Assembly: GCF_036227125.1 (NCBI RefSeq)
Contig: NZ_CP109435.1
Location: 1,364,001 to 1,428,000 of the forward strand
Direction: 5' to 3'
Length of the DNA stretch: 64,000 nt
Source: Streptomyces sp. NBC_01485
Lineage (GTDB): Bacteria > Actinomycetota > Actinomycetes > Streptomycetales > Streptomycetaceae
Shown here: positions 7,396-15,583 of the stretch, piece after piece
Layout of the letters: the number at the start of each line of letters is the position of its first letter
Numbering within the stretch: position 1 is the first letter of the stretch
Made by a program: the position numbers and the translations under genes
Notes under the pieces: model-generated
Told to the model about the DNA's origin: nothing
The model's database searches: none
The model's input: only the letters and a program-made list of their open reading frames with translations

Positions 7396-7874
7396 GCGGG
7401 CCCGGTGTCGTCGGCGGACCCGTCGCCGCTCGACGCGCGCCTCATCCTCGGCCTGTCCGTCTTGCGTTCTTTGCTCCTTGTCCTCGCCCCCTTTTCGGCC
7501 TCGACGGCCAGTTCCAAGGCCGCCAGCTGCTCGGAGTCCAGGGCCATCCCGGCGGCGTGATGGTGGGCCCGGGCGGTCGCCGAGTCCACGCTGACCAGGC
7601 CCAAGTCGGCCTGGCCGCGGGCGGCGGCCTCGGCGATCACTGTTTGCATCAGGTCCTGGAAAACGCCCCGCGTCGCCCAGATCCGGAAGCGGTCGTAGGC
7701 GCTCTGCCAGGGCCCGAACTCGGCCGGCAGGTCACGCCAGGGGCTACCGGTCCGGAACCGCCACATCACCGCGTTGAAATGTTTCCGCAGGTCAGGGATG
7801 GGCCCAACCGCGGCAATCGGGAGATGGGGCTCGATCAGGGCCCACTGCTCATCGGTGAGATCGCCTCGCGCCAT
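7392..7874 (-). CDS. IS5-family transposase, N-terminal frame (orfA)
   Basis: 160 aa. It has the DUF4096-type start (LTDEQWALIEPHLP), WRFRTGSPWRDLP and the first catalytic Asp in LVSVDSATARAHHHA. In its frame the heptamer A AAG GGG at 7494-7488 (minus strand) is a textbook -1 slippery site. Residues after that point in orfA (KGARTRSKERK onward) are probably not part of the active fusion enzyme. Confidence 0.85.
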   Translation of the reverse strand: MARGDLTDEQWALIEPHLPIAAVGPIPDLRKHFNAVMWRFRTGSPWRDLPAEFGPWQSAYDRFRIWATRGVFQDLMQTVIAEAAARGQADLGLVSVDSATARAHHHAAGMALDSEQLAALELAVEAEKGARTRSKERKTDRPRMRRASSGDGSADDTGPA

Positions 7875-7992
7875 GACTGACGGCCTATCAAGACCGAGCC
7901 CTCGCGCGCAGGCGATCTGCCGAACTCGTGATCCGAACTCCAGACAGGACCTAGGCCCCCGCCTGACCGCCCGACACGACAGGATGCAGCAC

Positions 7993-8259
7993 ATGACCGA
8001 GCTCAACCCCGACGCCCTCGCCGAGTGGGGCGACGAAGACGGCGCGCCCGCCGAAGACGTACGCCCAGGTGTGCAACGCGACGTCACCCCCAAGATGATC
8101 GCAACCTACGTGATCAACGAGGGTGAGCTTCCCCACGAGAGCGCCGCGCCATTCGGCGAGTACCTCCACCAGTCGTGGAACGACTACGTCGAGAACGAGA
8201 CGCTCACCCAGCGGGACCTGGTCGCCGGGGCGCTGGAGTACTGGCGCGGCAACGACTGA
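7993..8259 (+). CDS. Hypothetical acidic protein
   Basis: 88 aa. The second of two ATGs is chosen because CAGGA lies nine bases before it. Acidic, without Cys or membrane helices, with a C-terminal helix ending LEYWRGND. It is the first gene after the IS and belongs to the chain of small early genes. Function unknown. Confidence 0.55.
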   Translation: MTELNPDALAEWGDEDGAPAEDVRPGVQRDVTPKMIATYVINEGELPHESAAPFGEYLHQSWNDYVENETLTQRDLVAGALEYWRGND

Positions 8260-8307
8260 ACCCGCCCCGACATCACCCCACACCCAGCCGCGAAAGGAAC
8301 CCACCGC

Positions 8308-8669
8308 ATGACCGTCACTGGACTGGCCGACGTCAAGGTCGGCGACACCCTGATCCTCGCCACCAACAACCGCTACCGGGTGATGAGACTGTCACCGTCT
8401 CCCGCATCGGCAGCAAATACCTGTACGTCACCCGCCCCGGCGGAAGCGAACTCCGGGACCGCTTCCACCGGGAGAGCGGCGTCGAGGACAGCCAGCACGG
8501 TACCCCCCAGCGCCTGTACACGCCCGCCCAGTACGACGAGTCGAAGCAGCACGCCAGCCTGCTCGAACGCTTGCGGGAGGCCGGTATCGAGTTCCGGCAC
8601 GGGGTGAGCCGCAGCCTCACCACAGACCAACTCCGGGCACTCCTCGCCATCATGCAGCCCGACGCCTGA
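8308..8669 (+). pseudogene. Small gene broken by a frameshift
   Basis: The frame from ATG 8308 (behind GAAAGGAA) encodes TVTGLADVKVGDTLILATNN, a typical protein start. High-quality coding then moves to another frame near 8376-8390, reading ETVTVSRIGSKYLYVTRPGG and ending at 8669. No start codon with a ribosome site serves the second part alone. A one-base loss or gain, or a sequencing error, is most likely. The joined product would be about 120 residues with a small beta-barrel-like start. Confidence 0.5.
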
Positions 8670-8685
8670 CCGGAGGATGAACCAC

Positions 8686-8976
8686 ATGACCGACCTGCCC
8701 GCCGAACTCATGGACCGACTGCACGCCGAAGCCCTCGCCGAAGACGCGGCCCGTCAGCCCTACTGCACCGGTGACCGCTGTACCGAGTGCACGCCCGACG
8801 ACGAGTGCTGCGAAGCCACCTGCGGATGCTGCCCCCGCGTCAACGCACAAGACTGGTGCTGGCTCCACTCCGGCTCCGAGGACGACAGCAAGTACTGCTC
8901 GCAACACGGCGAAGGCTGGCTCAACGACCGCACACCCGAAGCCGAACGGATGTACCGGCTACTCCGCGACGCCTGA
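8686..8976 (+). CDS. Cys-rich zinc-binding small protein
   Basis: 96 aa. The second ATG is preferred because GGAGG abuts the first one and sits nine bases from the second. Cysteines cluster in CTGDRCTEC, DDECCEATCGCC and WCWLHSG...YCSQHGEGW, suggesting two zinc sites. It is one of several Cys-rich products in this region. Function unknown. Confidence 0.6.
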   Translation: MTDLPAELMDRLHAEALAEDAARQPYCTGDRCTECTPDDECCEATCGCCPRVNAQDWCWLHSGSEDDSKYCSQHGEGWLNDRTPEAERMYRLLRDA

Positions 8977-8993
8977 CCCCTGCCGCACGCCGA

Positions 8994-9032
8994 AGGGCCC
9001 GCCCGGACCGTTACAGGCCGGAAACGGGCCCT
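8994..9032 (+). terminator. Possible terminator hairpin
   Basis: AGGGCCCG pairs with CGGGCCCT across a loop that itself contains CCGG/CCGG. It lies after the 96-aa gene. No clear T-run. Confidence 0.4.
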
Positions 9033-9086
9033 CGACCGCCCGACCAGGAGTCACACCCAGCCGCAAACGACCAGGAGGCCATCGAG

Positions 9087-9371
9087 ATGACCCGCCGCCC
9101 GATGCCCGCCTGCGCCGCCCAGACCGTCATCGACGCCGCCGGACTCGCCAAAGCCCCCGACTGGCCGGAGACCCGGCACTGGCACGTCGTGTCCGGCGGG
9201 CATGCCCTCGTCGTCATCGAACCCTCCTACGGCGGAAACAGCCGAACCGGCCGCAACGGATGGAACTGGTGGCTCGCCGACGGAGCCCGCACCCGGCACC
9301 AGCCCGAACCCAGCCGGGACAAAGCCGCCATCGCCGGACTCGCCGCATGGAAGCGGCAGGCCACCAACTGA
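9087..9371 (+). CDS. Hypothetical protein with Trp-rich core
   Basis: 94 aa, ATG behind CAGGAGG. It has HWHVVSGGHALVVIEPSYGG then NGWNWWLADGA, a compact beta-rich segment. The C-terminal helix is Ala-rich. No recognised family. It ends just before a strong terminator, closing the early unit. Confidence 0.55.
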   Translation: MTRRPMPACAAQTVIDAAGLAKAPDWPETRHWHVVSGGHALVVIEPSYGGNSRTGRNGWNWWLADGARTRHQPEPSRDKAAIAGLAAWKRQATN

Positions 9372-9382
9372 CCGGCCCCGCC

Positions 9383-9415
9383 GTGCGCCTGCTTCACCGC
9401 CTGAAGCAGGCGCAC
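9383..9415 (+). terminator. Strong terminator
   Basis: Perfect 14-bp stem GTGCGCCTGCTTCA with a 5-base loop, 12 bases after the stop codon at 9371. Confidence 0.85.
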
Positions 9416-9512
9416 ACGCATGTCATGAGCCAATAGCCCGACAATGTCATCGCATGGTGCACCATTGGCCCAATACCGCACCCGCTTCCCGCACCACACG
9501 AGGAGCCCCGCC

Positions 9513-10256
9513 GTGCACGACAACCCCACTGGCCTTGACTATGAATGGCCGATCTGCGTCACCCCCCGCTGCAAACGGCGGCTATGGGTGGCCGAAGCCG
9601 GCCGGTGGGCATGCCGGCCCTGCGAGGACGTCACGAGTCAGCGCCTCGCCGAACTCCCCGGCCTGTTCCGGCAGCTCGACACCACCGCCACCCTCATGCG
9701 CGGCACGCAACGCACCGGCGGGTTCACCTCCGGGTCGAAGACCCCGCCCATCCCGCCCCGGCTGGAAGTCCTCGACCTCGTCGCACCCGGCGGTGCCGCA
9801 GCCCGCCTGCAAGCCATTGAGGACTCCTGGCGGCAGACCCTCGGACGCGGGCTCGAACCCGTCACCGACGGACAGCGGATCTACCCCGCATGGCGTGCAG
9901 TGCCAGCCAACGTCGTTCCCGGGATCGCACAGTTCCTTCGCATCAACTTGCAGTGGGCGTGCGAACGCTACGAGTCGGTCGGCCAGGACATCGACGAACT
10001 CCGCAAACTCCACGCCGAGATGACCGCCCTCGCGGCGGGGGACCGACGGCCCGGCCGCGTCAACATCGGCATCTGCCCCACCCTCACCGAAGACGGATGG
10101 TGCGGGCAGCAGTTGACCGCCGCCACCAACAGCCACCGCGTCCACTGCGGTGCGTGCGGGGCACGCTGGGACGGACTCGGCGAATGGCGCGAACTGCGGG
10201 CCGCCCAAGAAGCCGTAGATGCCGAGCAGGCGCAGCAGATGGGGGCAGTAGCGTGA
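9513..10256 (+). CDS. Two-zinc-finger phage protein
   Basis: 247 aa from a GTG behind GAGGAG. The N-terminal finger is CVTPRCKRRLW...WACRPCED. The middle is helical. The C-terminal ribbon has CPTLTEDGWC...HCGACGARW. Proteins with this two-ribbon plan occur in Streptomyces phages and prophages just before a helix-turn-helix gene (from memory). DNA binding is likely, role unknown. Confidence 0.6.
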   Translation: MHDNPTGLDYEWPICVTPRCKRRLWVAEAGRWACRPCEDVTSQRLAELPGLFRQLDTTATLMRGTQRTGGFTSGSKTPPIPPRLEVLDLVAPGGAAARLQAIEDSWRQTLGRGLEPVTDGQRIYPAWRAVPANVVPGIAQFLRINLQWACERYESVGQDIDELRKLHAEMTALAAGDRRPGRVNIGICPTLTEDGWCGQQLTAATNSHRVHCGACGARWDGLGEWRELRAAQEAVDAEQAQQMGAVA

Positions 10257-10257
10257 C

Positions 10258-10791
10258 GTGGCGAGACGCCCTCCTGTACGGGCCCGGTTGGGCAGCCTGC
10301 GCGACACTGATCCGCACAGCCGCTTCAGCGACCTACGCCCGGACGAGATCCTCGCCTTCGAGCCTGGCGGCCCTAAAGAAGAAGAGCAGCGGCACCGCCG
10401 GTTCTCCTGGTGCCGAGTCGGCAAGAGGAGCGAGTACTTCCGCCAGACGCCAGGACTTCTCGCCCACATAACCAGCCTCGTCACCGAACACGGCGCGCCA
10501 GACCCCACCTGGCCGACCGTCGAGTCAATTGGGAAAGGGCACCTCCGGACGCGGACGAAGCTTGTGCTACCGACGCCGGTGACGGGCGAGACGGTAACTG
10601 CTGCAGACGGTGCCAAGATCCTGGGCATGAACAAGAACACGGTGGCTAGCCGGGTGCATCGCAAGATGATCACCCCCGTTGGCAAGGACGAGAAAGGGCA
10701 CCCCGTGTACTACGTCGAGCACATGCGCTTCCTCATTGAGCGCGGGCGCGAATGGATGAATCGGAAACAGCCTGCGGCCAAGAGCGCGTAG
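10258..10791 (+). CDS. DNA-binding protein with C-terminal helix-turn-helix
   Basis: 177 codons from a GTG. The first half has LRPDEILAFEPGGPKEEEQ and CRVGKRSEYFRQTPGLLAHI. The last 65 residues (TVTAADGAKILGMNKNTVAS and the following YVEHMRFLIERG) form a MerR/excisionase-like winged helix. The overlapping frame from GTG 10253 (GTGA overlap with the upstream stop) encodes VTWRDALLYGPGWAA, which looks like the true N-terminus. A frameshift near 10300 is therefore possible and the start is uncertain. Confidence 0.55.
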   Translation: MARRPPVRARLGSLRDTDPHSRFSDLRPDEILAFEPGGPKEEEQRHRRFSWCRVGKRSEYFRQTPGLLAHITSLVTEHGAPDPTWPTVESIGKGHLRTRTKLVLPTPVTGETVTAADGAKILGMNKNTVASRVHRKMITPVGKDEKGHPVYYVEHMRFLIERGREWMNRKQPAAKSA

Positions 10792-10809
10792 CGATCCACC
10801 AGTAGGGAC

Positions 10810-10841
10810 TTGACAGATCCCGGATGTGTAAGCCACATTCT
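10810..10841 (+). promoter_or_regulatory. Possible promoter ahead of the late region
   Basis: TTGACA at 10810-10815 followed after 20 bases by CATTCT at 10836-10841, the same -10-like word used in the two early cassettes. The spacing is long, and TGTG/CACA symmetry lies between, so this is a weak call. Confidence 0.3.
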
Positions 10842-10874
10842 TGATCGTGGCCCACGAGTCACATCACGCTTCTG

Positions 10875-10909
10875 AAGCCCCCGCCGCGCTCACGCCGACG
10901 GGGGCTTTT
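10875..10909 (+). terminator. Terminator before the late region
   Basis: AAGCCCCCG pairs with CGGGGGCTT followed by TTT. It separates the helix-turn-helix gene from the tail-fibre region. Confidence 0.75.
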
Positions 10910-10928
10910 GCATGCCCAAGGGGGTGCC

Positions 10929-11210
10929 GTGGTCGCCTACCCCAACCCTGACGGTATCGAGATCCACTTCATGCAACTCCAAGAGGGCGGACAGCTCGGA
11001 GACCTCTGGGAAGCCGCCAGAGTCGCCGAAGTGAAGCCCGGCACCATCCGGGTCTGGGTCTCCCGCCAGAAGATCGAACCGGTCTTCACCGGCGATGCCG
11101 GGCCCGTCTTCCATCTCCCCACCGTCAAGGCGGCAGCCGATGGCGGAAGCCGGTTCGCGCCTAAGAACCCCGCCGCCAACAGCCGCGGTCCCCACGCCCA
11201 CGCCGCCTGA
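10929..11210 (+). CDS. Helix-turn-helix protein
   Basis: 93 aa from a GTG close behind AAGGGGG. The core LWEAARVAEVKPGTIRVWVS followed by GPVFHLPTVKAA is a MerR-like HTH with a short wing. The tail is basic and Asn/Ala-rich. It is first in the late transcription unit, so it may be a late-gene regulator or a small terminase-type DNA-binding subunit. The sequence does not decide between these. Confidence 0.6.
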   Translation: MVAYPNPDGIEIHFMQLQEGGQLGDLWEAARVAEVKPGTIRVWVSRQKIEPVFTGDAGPVFHLPTVKAAADGGSRFAPKNPAANSRGPHAHAA

Positions 11211-11268
11211 TCTCCTGCGCCGGCGAGGCGCAGGCAGGGCCTAGAAGCGCCCCGCGCTCGGCCCAACC

Positions 11269-11304
11269 GTCCGCCCGGTCCTCGTGGTGCGGGACCGGGC
11301 GGAC
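11269..11304 (+). terminator. Terminator hairpin
   Basis: Perfect 13-bp stem GTCCGCCCGGTCC with a 10-base loop between the HTH gene and the next small gene. Confidence 0.75.
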
Positions 11305-11327
11305 ACAACACTCGGGAGGTGGCGCAC

Positions 11328-11531
11328 GTGGCGGCAGTCGGAAACAGCACACTTCGCTGCCCTATCTGCGGCATCGAGATCGACGTGCCCGTCTCGGCGC
11401 AGCCCTTCAGCGGACAACGCGCCCCGACGATGTACCTGTCGTTCGATCTGGCCCAAGTCCGCGACCACATCGCCGAACACGACATGGGATCGCCCGTCGG
11501 TGTCGACATGCCGCTCACCGAGACCGCATAG
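11328..11531 (+). CDS. Small C2H2-like zinc protein
   Basis: 67 aa. The GTG nine bases after GGGAGG is chosen over an earlier GTG. It has TLRCPICGIEIDVPV and then DHIAEHDMG, giving a CxxC...HxxxH pair. Start and plan (VAAVG...RC..C) match the 59-aa protein at 22924-23103, so the two look like paralogues placed at either end of the fibre/decoration region. Confidence 0.6.
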   Translation: MAAVGNSTLRCPICGIEIDVPVSAQPFSGQRAPTMYLSFDLAQVRDHIAEHDMGSPVGVDMPLTETA

Positions 11532-11653
11532 ACCGGGGCTGACCGCTCACCCCGAGCCCCGACGTCCCGCCACCCGCAACGCCCCCCAGCGCAGGCGGCG
11601 GGACAGCCAACACCCCGCGCCAACAGCGGCGCCCATCCGCGAGGGAGGCCGCT

Positions 11654-11764
11654 GTGGCCGACACGCACACCATCACCATCACGGTGACAGCCTCCGGCGA
11701 AGTCACCCACCCCCAGCCGGAGACCATCGAGTCTCCCCACGACGAGGAGACCACCGATGGCTGA
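11654..11764 (+). CDS. Tiny protein coupled to tail gene
   Basis: 36 aa from GTG behind GAGGGAGG. It has a Thr/Ile-rich beta strand (HTITITVTASGEV) and an acidic tail. It overlaps the start of the next gene by eight bases, supporting real translation. Function unknown. Confidence 0.45.
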   Translation: MADTHTITITVTASGEVTHPQPETIESPHDEETTDG

Positions 11765-12152
11765 GGGCCTATCCACCACCCTGGTATCCAACTGGCTCAA
11801 CACCCTCCGGGCAGCCGGAGCCGCCTACGGGCCGATCACCACCTACGCCCAACTCCACACCGCCAACCCCGGCGCGGCCGGCACCACCGCCGTCTCCGTC
11901 GGCTCCACGACCCGGTCCGTGTTCACGTTCGCGGCGTCGTCGTCCGGGTCGGCGCTCGCCCTGACCGGCACCAACCCGTCGTGGACGAACGGCGGCACCT
12001 CGGAGACGATCACCCACCTGTCGATCTGGTCCGCTTCCACTTCGGGGACGTTCCTGTTCTCCGTGGCCCTGTCCGCGTCGAAAGCGTGGTCGTCCGCGGA
12101 CACCTTCACCACAACTGCTCTCGGGCTGTCGCTCGGCGCCCAGGCTTCGTGA
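11757..12152 (+). CDS. Phage tail-fibre-type small protein
   Basis: 131 aa, ATG behind GAGGAG. A short N-terminal helix (SNWLNTLRAAG) is followed by a beta-rich body with TYAQLHTANPGAAG, FTFAASSSG and LSIWSASTSGTFLF. This is the plan of the small fibre/receptor-domain proteins seen beside tail fibres in many siphophages. It is coupled to the 36-aa gene and precedes the large fibre gene. Confidence 0.6.
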   Translation: MAEGLSTTLVSNWLNTLRAAGAAYGPITTYAQLHTANPGAAGTTAVSVGSTTRSVFTFAASSSGSALALTGTNPSWTNGGTSETITHLSIWSASTSGTFLFSVALSASKAWSSADTFTTTALGLSLGAQAS

Positions 12153-12185
12153 TCGAACCCGCCGTCTGATCGTCGGGAGGCCGTC

Positions 12186-14573
12186 GTGGCACGGATGTGG
12201 ACGACGGGCTTCGAACTCCAGTCGACGTCGCTGGAATTCGGCGTCAACTCCGGGGCCGTCGTCACCGGATCGCCGTCGATCTCCACCAGCATCCACCGCG
12301 CCGGCGCCGCTTCCCTGCGCTCCAACCCGACAGCGGCGACCGCGTTCATCGAGCACCAGCTCACCAGCGGTGTGGTCATGCGGACCATGCACCGCCTGTA
12401 CCTGTACGTCGCCACCCTCCCCGACACGGCGACCAACATTTACGGCATCGGGCAGTCCGGGTATTTCCCCGCCCTGCTCCGCCTCCAGACCGACGGCACC
12501 TTGGTCTTGAGGGATGGGTTCACCGAGACCACGCTGACGGGCACGTCGGCGGCTCTCAGCACGGGCCAGTGGTACCGGATCGAGCTGGACTACACCGACG
12601 TCGACAACGGCGGCGTCATCGCCTCCGGCATCTCCGCGTTCAAGGGCTACCTCAACGGCACCCTGTTCGCCGACACCCTGTGCTCCAACATCACAGGCTT
12701 CTCCCGCATCCGCATGGGCGTGCAGTTCGCGGCGACCACCGACATCTACATCGACGACGTCGCCGTCAACGACACCACCGGCTCAGCGCAGACCGGCCTC
12801 CCCGGTGCAGGCTCGGTCGTACATCTGCGACCCAACGGGCAAGGCGACAACAACGGCTTCGCGACGGCCGTCGGCGGCACCGCAGGCGCGGCCAACAACT
12901 ACACCCGCCTCGTCGAGACCACCCCCAACGACGCCACCAGCTACAACGCCACCACCGCGACCGGCACCACCACCATCGACGACTTCGACATCGACTCCTC
13001 GGCGTCCGCGGGCATCGGGTCCTCGGACACGATCACCCTCGTACAAGTCGCTGGCCGCGTCGGATCGAACGCAGCGACTGCGGCATCCCTCGTGTACCGG
13101 ATCAAGGGGCAGGCGTCGGGGACCGTCTCCGAGTCCGCGTCCGTGTCCGTCGCGGTCAACGGCTGGGCCACCCACAAGGTCGGCAGCCCCTTCCCGTACC
13201 AGCTGACCGCCTACACCAACCCGCAGACGTCCACCGCGTGGACGCCGACCACGCTGGACACGGCGCAGATCGGCTACCGCAGCAACGTCTCCCAGACCAC
13301 GACCCGCCGCGTGTCCACCCTGTGGGCGCTCATCGAGTACGTGCCCGTCAACGCCGTCACCGGCGACGGCAGCCTCAGCGCCACCGCAACAGCCTCCGCC
13401 ACAGGCACCATCAACGCCTCCAGCACGGCCACGCTCGGCACGACCGCCGGAACCAGCGCAGCAGGCGGCCGTCAGGCGATCGCCGTCGGCGCCCTCGCAG
13501 GCGTTGCCGGGCTGAGCAGCACCGCGGTACGCGCCACCAGCAGCACGGCGGCACTCGCTGCCGTCGCGACTGGGACGGCAACCGCGGCCGTCGACACGGC
13601 CGGAACTGCGGCACTCCCTGCGGCCGCCACCCCGACCAGTACAGGCAGCGTCGGACGCAGCATCTCAGGCGACCTCAACGCCACAGCGACCGGCAGCAGC
13701 GCGGCGCTGCGAGACGCTGCCGCAGGCGGCACCCTCGACGCGACTGTGACCGGCGCAGCAGACGCGGCGATCGGTGCCGAAGGGGCCGCCGAGCTCACGG
13801 CAGAAGCAGTCGCCACCAGCACGGGAAGCACCGGACGGGGCAGCGGCGGACAGCTCGACGCCACTGCGACGGCTACCAGCGACGCCCTTCACGCCACCGC
13901 CGGCAGCGCCAGCCTGGCCAGCACCGCCACGGTCGAGTCCTCCGGCGCCCTCACGGCCCAAGGCATCGTCGCGCTCGCCGCAACCGCAGGCACATTCGCG
14001 GACGGCGAGGTCACAGCCAACGGCGAGATCACGGCAAGCCTCACCGCCACCGCCGTCATCAGCGCCAGCAGCCAGCTCGACATCGTCGCCGACGGCGAAC
14101 TCGCGGCCGCCGCCACGCCGTCAGCCGCTGGAACCCGCGACGCCCACGGCACGGCAACACTGGCAGCAACCGGCACGCACACCGCCACCGGCAGGACCGA
14201 CACGACCGGCGGCGGCAGTCTCGCCGCGACCGCCGAGGGATCGGCGGACGGCGCCGTCACAACCGGCGGCACCGGGACGGCCTCCCTCACAGCTACAGCC
14301 GCCCCGACAGCGTCAGGAGCCGTCGACGCCCGCGCCGGCGGATCTCTCGCCGTCACCGCGACGGCGTTCACGGTAGTCAGCCTCGACCGGCTCCTCGCGG
14401 CGACCCTCGCGGCTCACGCGGGCATCACCGCGGCTGCAGGCGGCGCACAGGACGTCAACGTGACGCTCACCGTCGGCCCGCCAACCACCGCATGGACAGC
14501 GGCCGTCCAAGAGCGGCGCCGGTCCGCGACCGTGCTTCCGCCGCGATGGGAGGCCAGCGAGCCGTGCAGCTAG
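12186..14573 (+). CDS. Repeat-rich tail fibre / adhesin
   Basis: 795 aa from GTG behind GGGAGG. Residues 1-210 form a concanavalin/LamG-like jelly roll (WYRIELDYTD, IYIDDVAVND). Residues about 210-390 are a second beta domain with HKVGSPFPYQL and TLWALIEYVP. Residues about 393-760 are roughly eighteen Ala/Thr/Gly-rich repeats of about 20 residues, most carrying LxATAT. The end is short and Arg-rich. It is probably a virion fibre that contacts the host surface. The low-complexity repeats suggest a fibrous shaft that may also be glycosylated. Confidence 0.65.
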   Translation: MARMWTTGFELQSTSLEFGVNSGAVVTGSPSISTSIHRAGAASLRSNPTAATAFIEHQLTSGVVMRTMHRLYLYVATLPDTATNIYGIGQSGYFPALLRLQTDGTLVLRDGFTETTLTGTSAALSTGQWYRIELDYTDVDNGGVIASGISAFKGYLNGTLFADTLCSNITGFSRIRMGVQFAATTDIYIDDVAVNDTTGSAQTGLPGAGSVVHLRPNGQGDNNGFATAVGGTAGAANNYTRLVETTPNDATSYNATTATGTTTIDDFDIDSSASAGIGSSDTITLVQVAGRVGSNAATAASLVYRIKGQASGTVSESASVSVAVNGWATHKVGSPFPYQLTAYTNPQTSTAWTPTTLDTAQIGYRSNVSQTTTRRVSTLWALIEYVPVNAVTGDGSLSATATASATGTINASSTATLGTTAGTSAAGGRQAIAVGALAGVAGLSSTAVRATSSTAALAAVATGTATAAVDTAGTAALPAAATPTSTGSVGRSISGDLNATATGSSAALRDAAAGGTLDATVTGAADAAIGAEGAAELTAEAVATSTGSTGRGSGGQLDATATATSDALHATAGSASLASTATVESSGALTAQGIVALAATAGTFADGEVTANGEITASLTATAVISASSQLDIVADGELAAAATPSAAGTRDAHGTATLAATGTHTATGRTDTTGGGSLAATAEGSADGAVTTGGTGTASLTATAAPTASGAVDARAGGSLAVTATAFTVVSLDRLLAATLAAHAGITAAAGGAQDVNVTLTVGPPTTAWTAAVQERRRSATVLPPRWEASEPCS
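13362..14463 (+). repeat. Degenerate ~60-bp tandem repeats in the fibre gene
   Basis: About eighteen units with protein consensus near G-x3-L-x-A-T-A-T-x4-G-x3-A. Examples are GDGSLSATATAS, HGTATLAATGTH and TGGGSLAATAEG. Unit length varies from 18 to 22 residues, so the repeats are diverged rather than recent copies. Confidence 0.65.
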
Positions 14574-14854
14574 CCCAGACCAGCCGCGAATACGTGCGCG
14601 TCTCCCTCACCGCCACCGGCGACAACGGTAACCCCGTCACCGCAACCGGGCCGCGGCTCGCGTTCCTTGCAGGCAACGACAACCCCGGCGAAGACGACTG
14701 GCACGACGCTGAAACCGACGACGACGGCCATGCCCGCGTCCTCGTCGGACCCGACGCCATCGAACTCGACACCGGCAACTACTGGGTGTGGATCACCTGC
14801 ACCGCAGGTGCCGAGCAGCCCGTCGAACGCGCCGGACGACTCCGCATCTACTAG
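14564..14854 (+). CDS. Small beta-sandwich virion protein
   Basis: 96 aa from GTG behind GGGAGG, overlapping the fibre gene by ten bases. Strand-rich with REYVRVSLTATG, ARVLVGPDAIEL and NYWVWITCTAG, an Ig-like pattern. Similar small proteins follow fibre genes in actinophages (from memory), possibly as decoration or fibre-attachment pieces. Confidence 0.55.
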   Translation: MQLAQTSREYVRVSLTATGDNGNPVTATGPRLAFLAGNDNPGEDDWHDAETDDDGHARVLVGPDAIELDTGNYWVWITCTAGAEQPVERAGRLRIY

Positions 14855-14872
14855 CCCGAGGGAGCCCGCGCC

Positions 14873-15583
14873 ATGGCCGACGACCTCCTCGTCATCATCC
14901 CAACCCGTGGCCGACCCCAGGCGATCCCCGAGATCGTGCAAGCCTGGGACGACACCGGGGCCACTGCCGACGTCCTGTTCTGCGTCGACAAGGACGACCC
15001 CGAGCTGAAGGCGTACAAGGCGCAGGAGAAGGCCTACGCGGACGACGCCCGGGTGCGGTTCGTGTTCTGGGCGCGGAAGCGGCTGTGCGGGACGCTCAAC
15101 CAGGCTGCGGTGAAGAACGCCCCGGACTACCGGTTCCTCGCCTTCATGGGCGACGACCACCGGCCTAGGCCTGCGGCGATGCCGTGGGACGCCCGCATCC
15201 GGATATGCCTCTCCGGCGGGCCCGGCATCGTCTACGGCAATGACCTCCTACAGGGTGAGGCCATGGCGACCGCCGTGGCGATGACGTCGGACATGGTCGA
15301 AACGCTGGGCTACTTCGCGCCGGACTGCCTGGTGCATCTCTGCCTCGACCTGGTGTGGCTCGACTGGGGTCGTGGCGTGGGCCGCATCACCTACCTCGAC
15401 GACATGGTCATCGAGCACATGCATCCCGCAGCGTCGAAGGCGCAGATGGATGCGGTGTACGAGGAGTGCAACAGCCCCGAACAGGTCTCCGCCGACGCCG
15501 CCGCCTACTACGACTACCGGGACAACGGCGGACTCGAAGCCGACCTTGTGAAGCTGCGGAAACTCGTCGAGGAGGCATCGTGA
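14873..15583 (+). CDS. GT2-like glycosyltransferase (GT-A fold)
   Basis: 236 aa, ATG after CGAGGGAG. It opens with LLVIIPTRGRPQAI, the nucleotide-sugar binding start of GT-A enzymes, and has an acidic metal site MGDDHRP (D94-D95). The C-terminal half has GIVYGNDL, TYLDDMVIEHMHP and helices. It would transfer a sugar from a nucleotide donor. It is coupled by GTGA to a methyltransferase and lies near an epimerase, so together they could decorate a fibre or capsid protein. Confidence 0.7.
   Translation: MADDLLVIIPTRGRPQAIPEIVQAWDDTGATADVLFCVDKDDPELKAYKAQEKAYADDARVRFVFWARKRLCGTLNQAAVKNAPDYRFLAFMGDDHRPRPAAMPWDARIRICLSGGPGIVYGNDLLQGEAMATAVAMTSDMVETLGYFAPDCLVHLCLDLVWLDWGRGVGRITYLDDMVIEHMHPAASKAQMDAVYEECNSPEQVSADAAAYYDYRDNGGLEADLVKLRKLVEEAS

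Larger units (their letters stand above)
6870..7950 (-). mobile_element. IS5-family insertion sequence
   Basis: 1,081 bp bounded by terminal inverted repeats of 26 bp (6870-6895 and 7925-7950, one mismatch) and flanked by CTAG direct repeats (6866-6869 and 7951-7954). It carries a two-frame transposase on the minus strand. Intact ends suggest recent insertion. Confidence 0.9.

Noticed and set aside
12197..14854. Long Arg/His-rich frame across the fibre gene
   Set aside because: Frame-shifted shadow of the fibre gene. Only its end (14564-14854) has a ribosome site and sensible protein.
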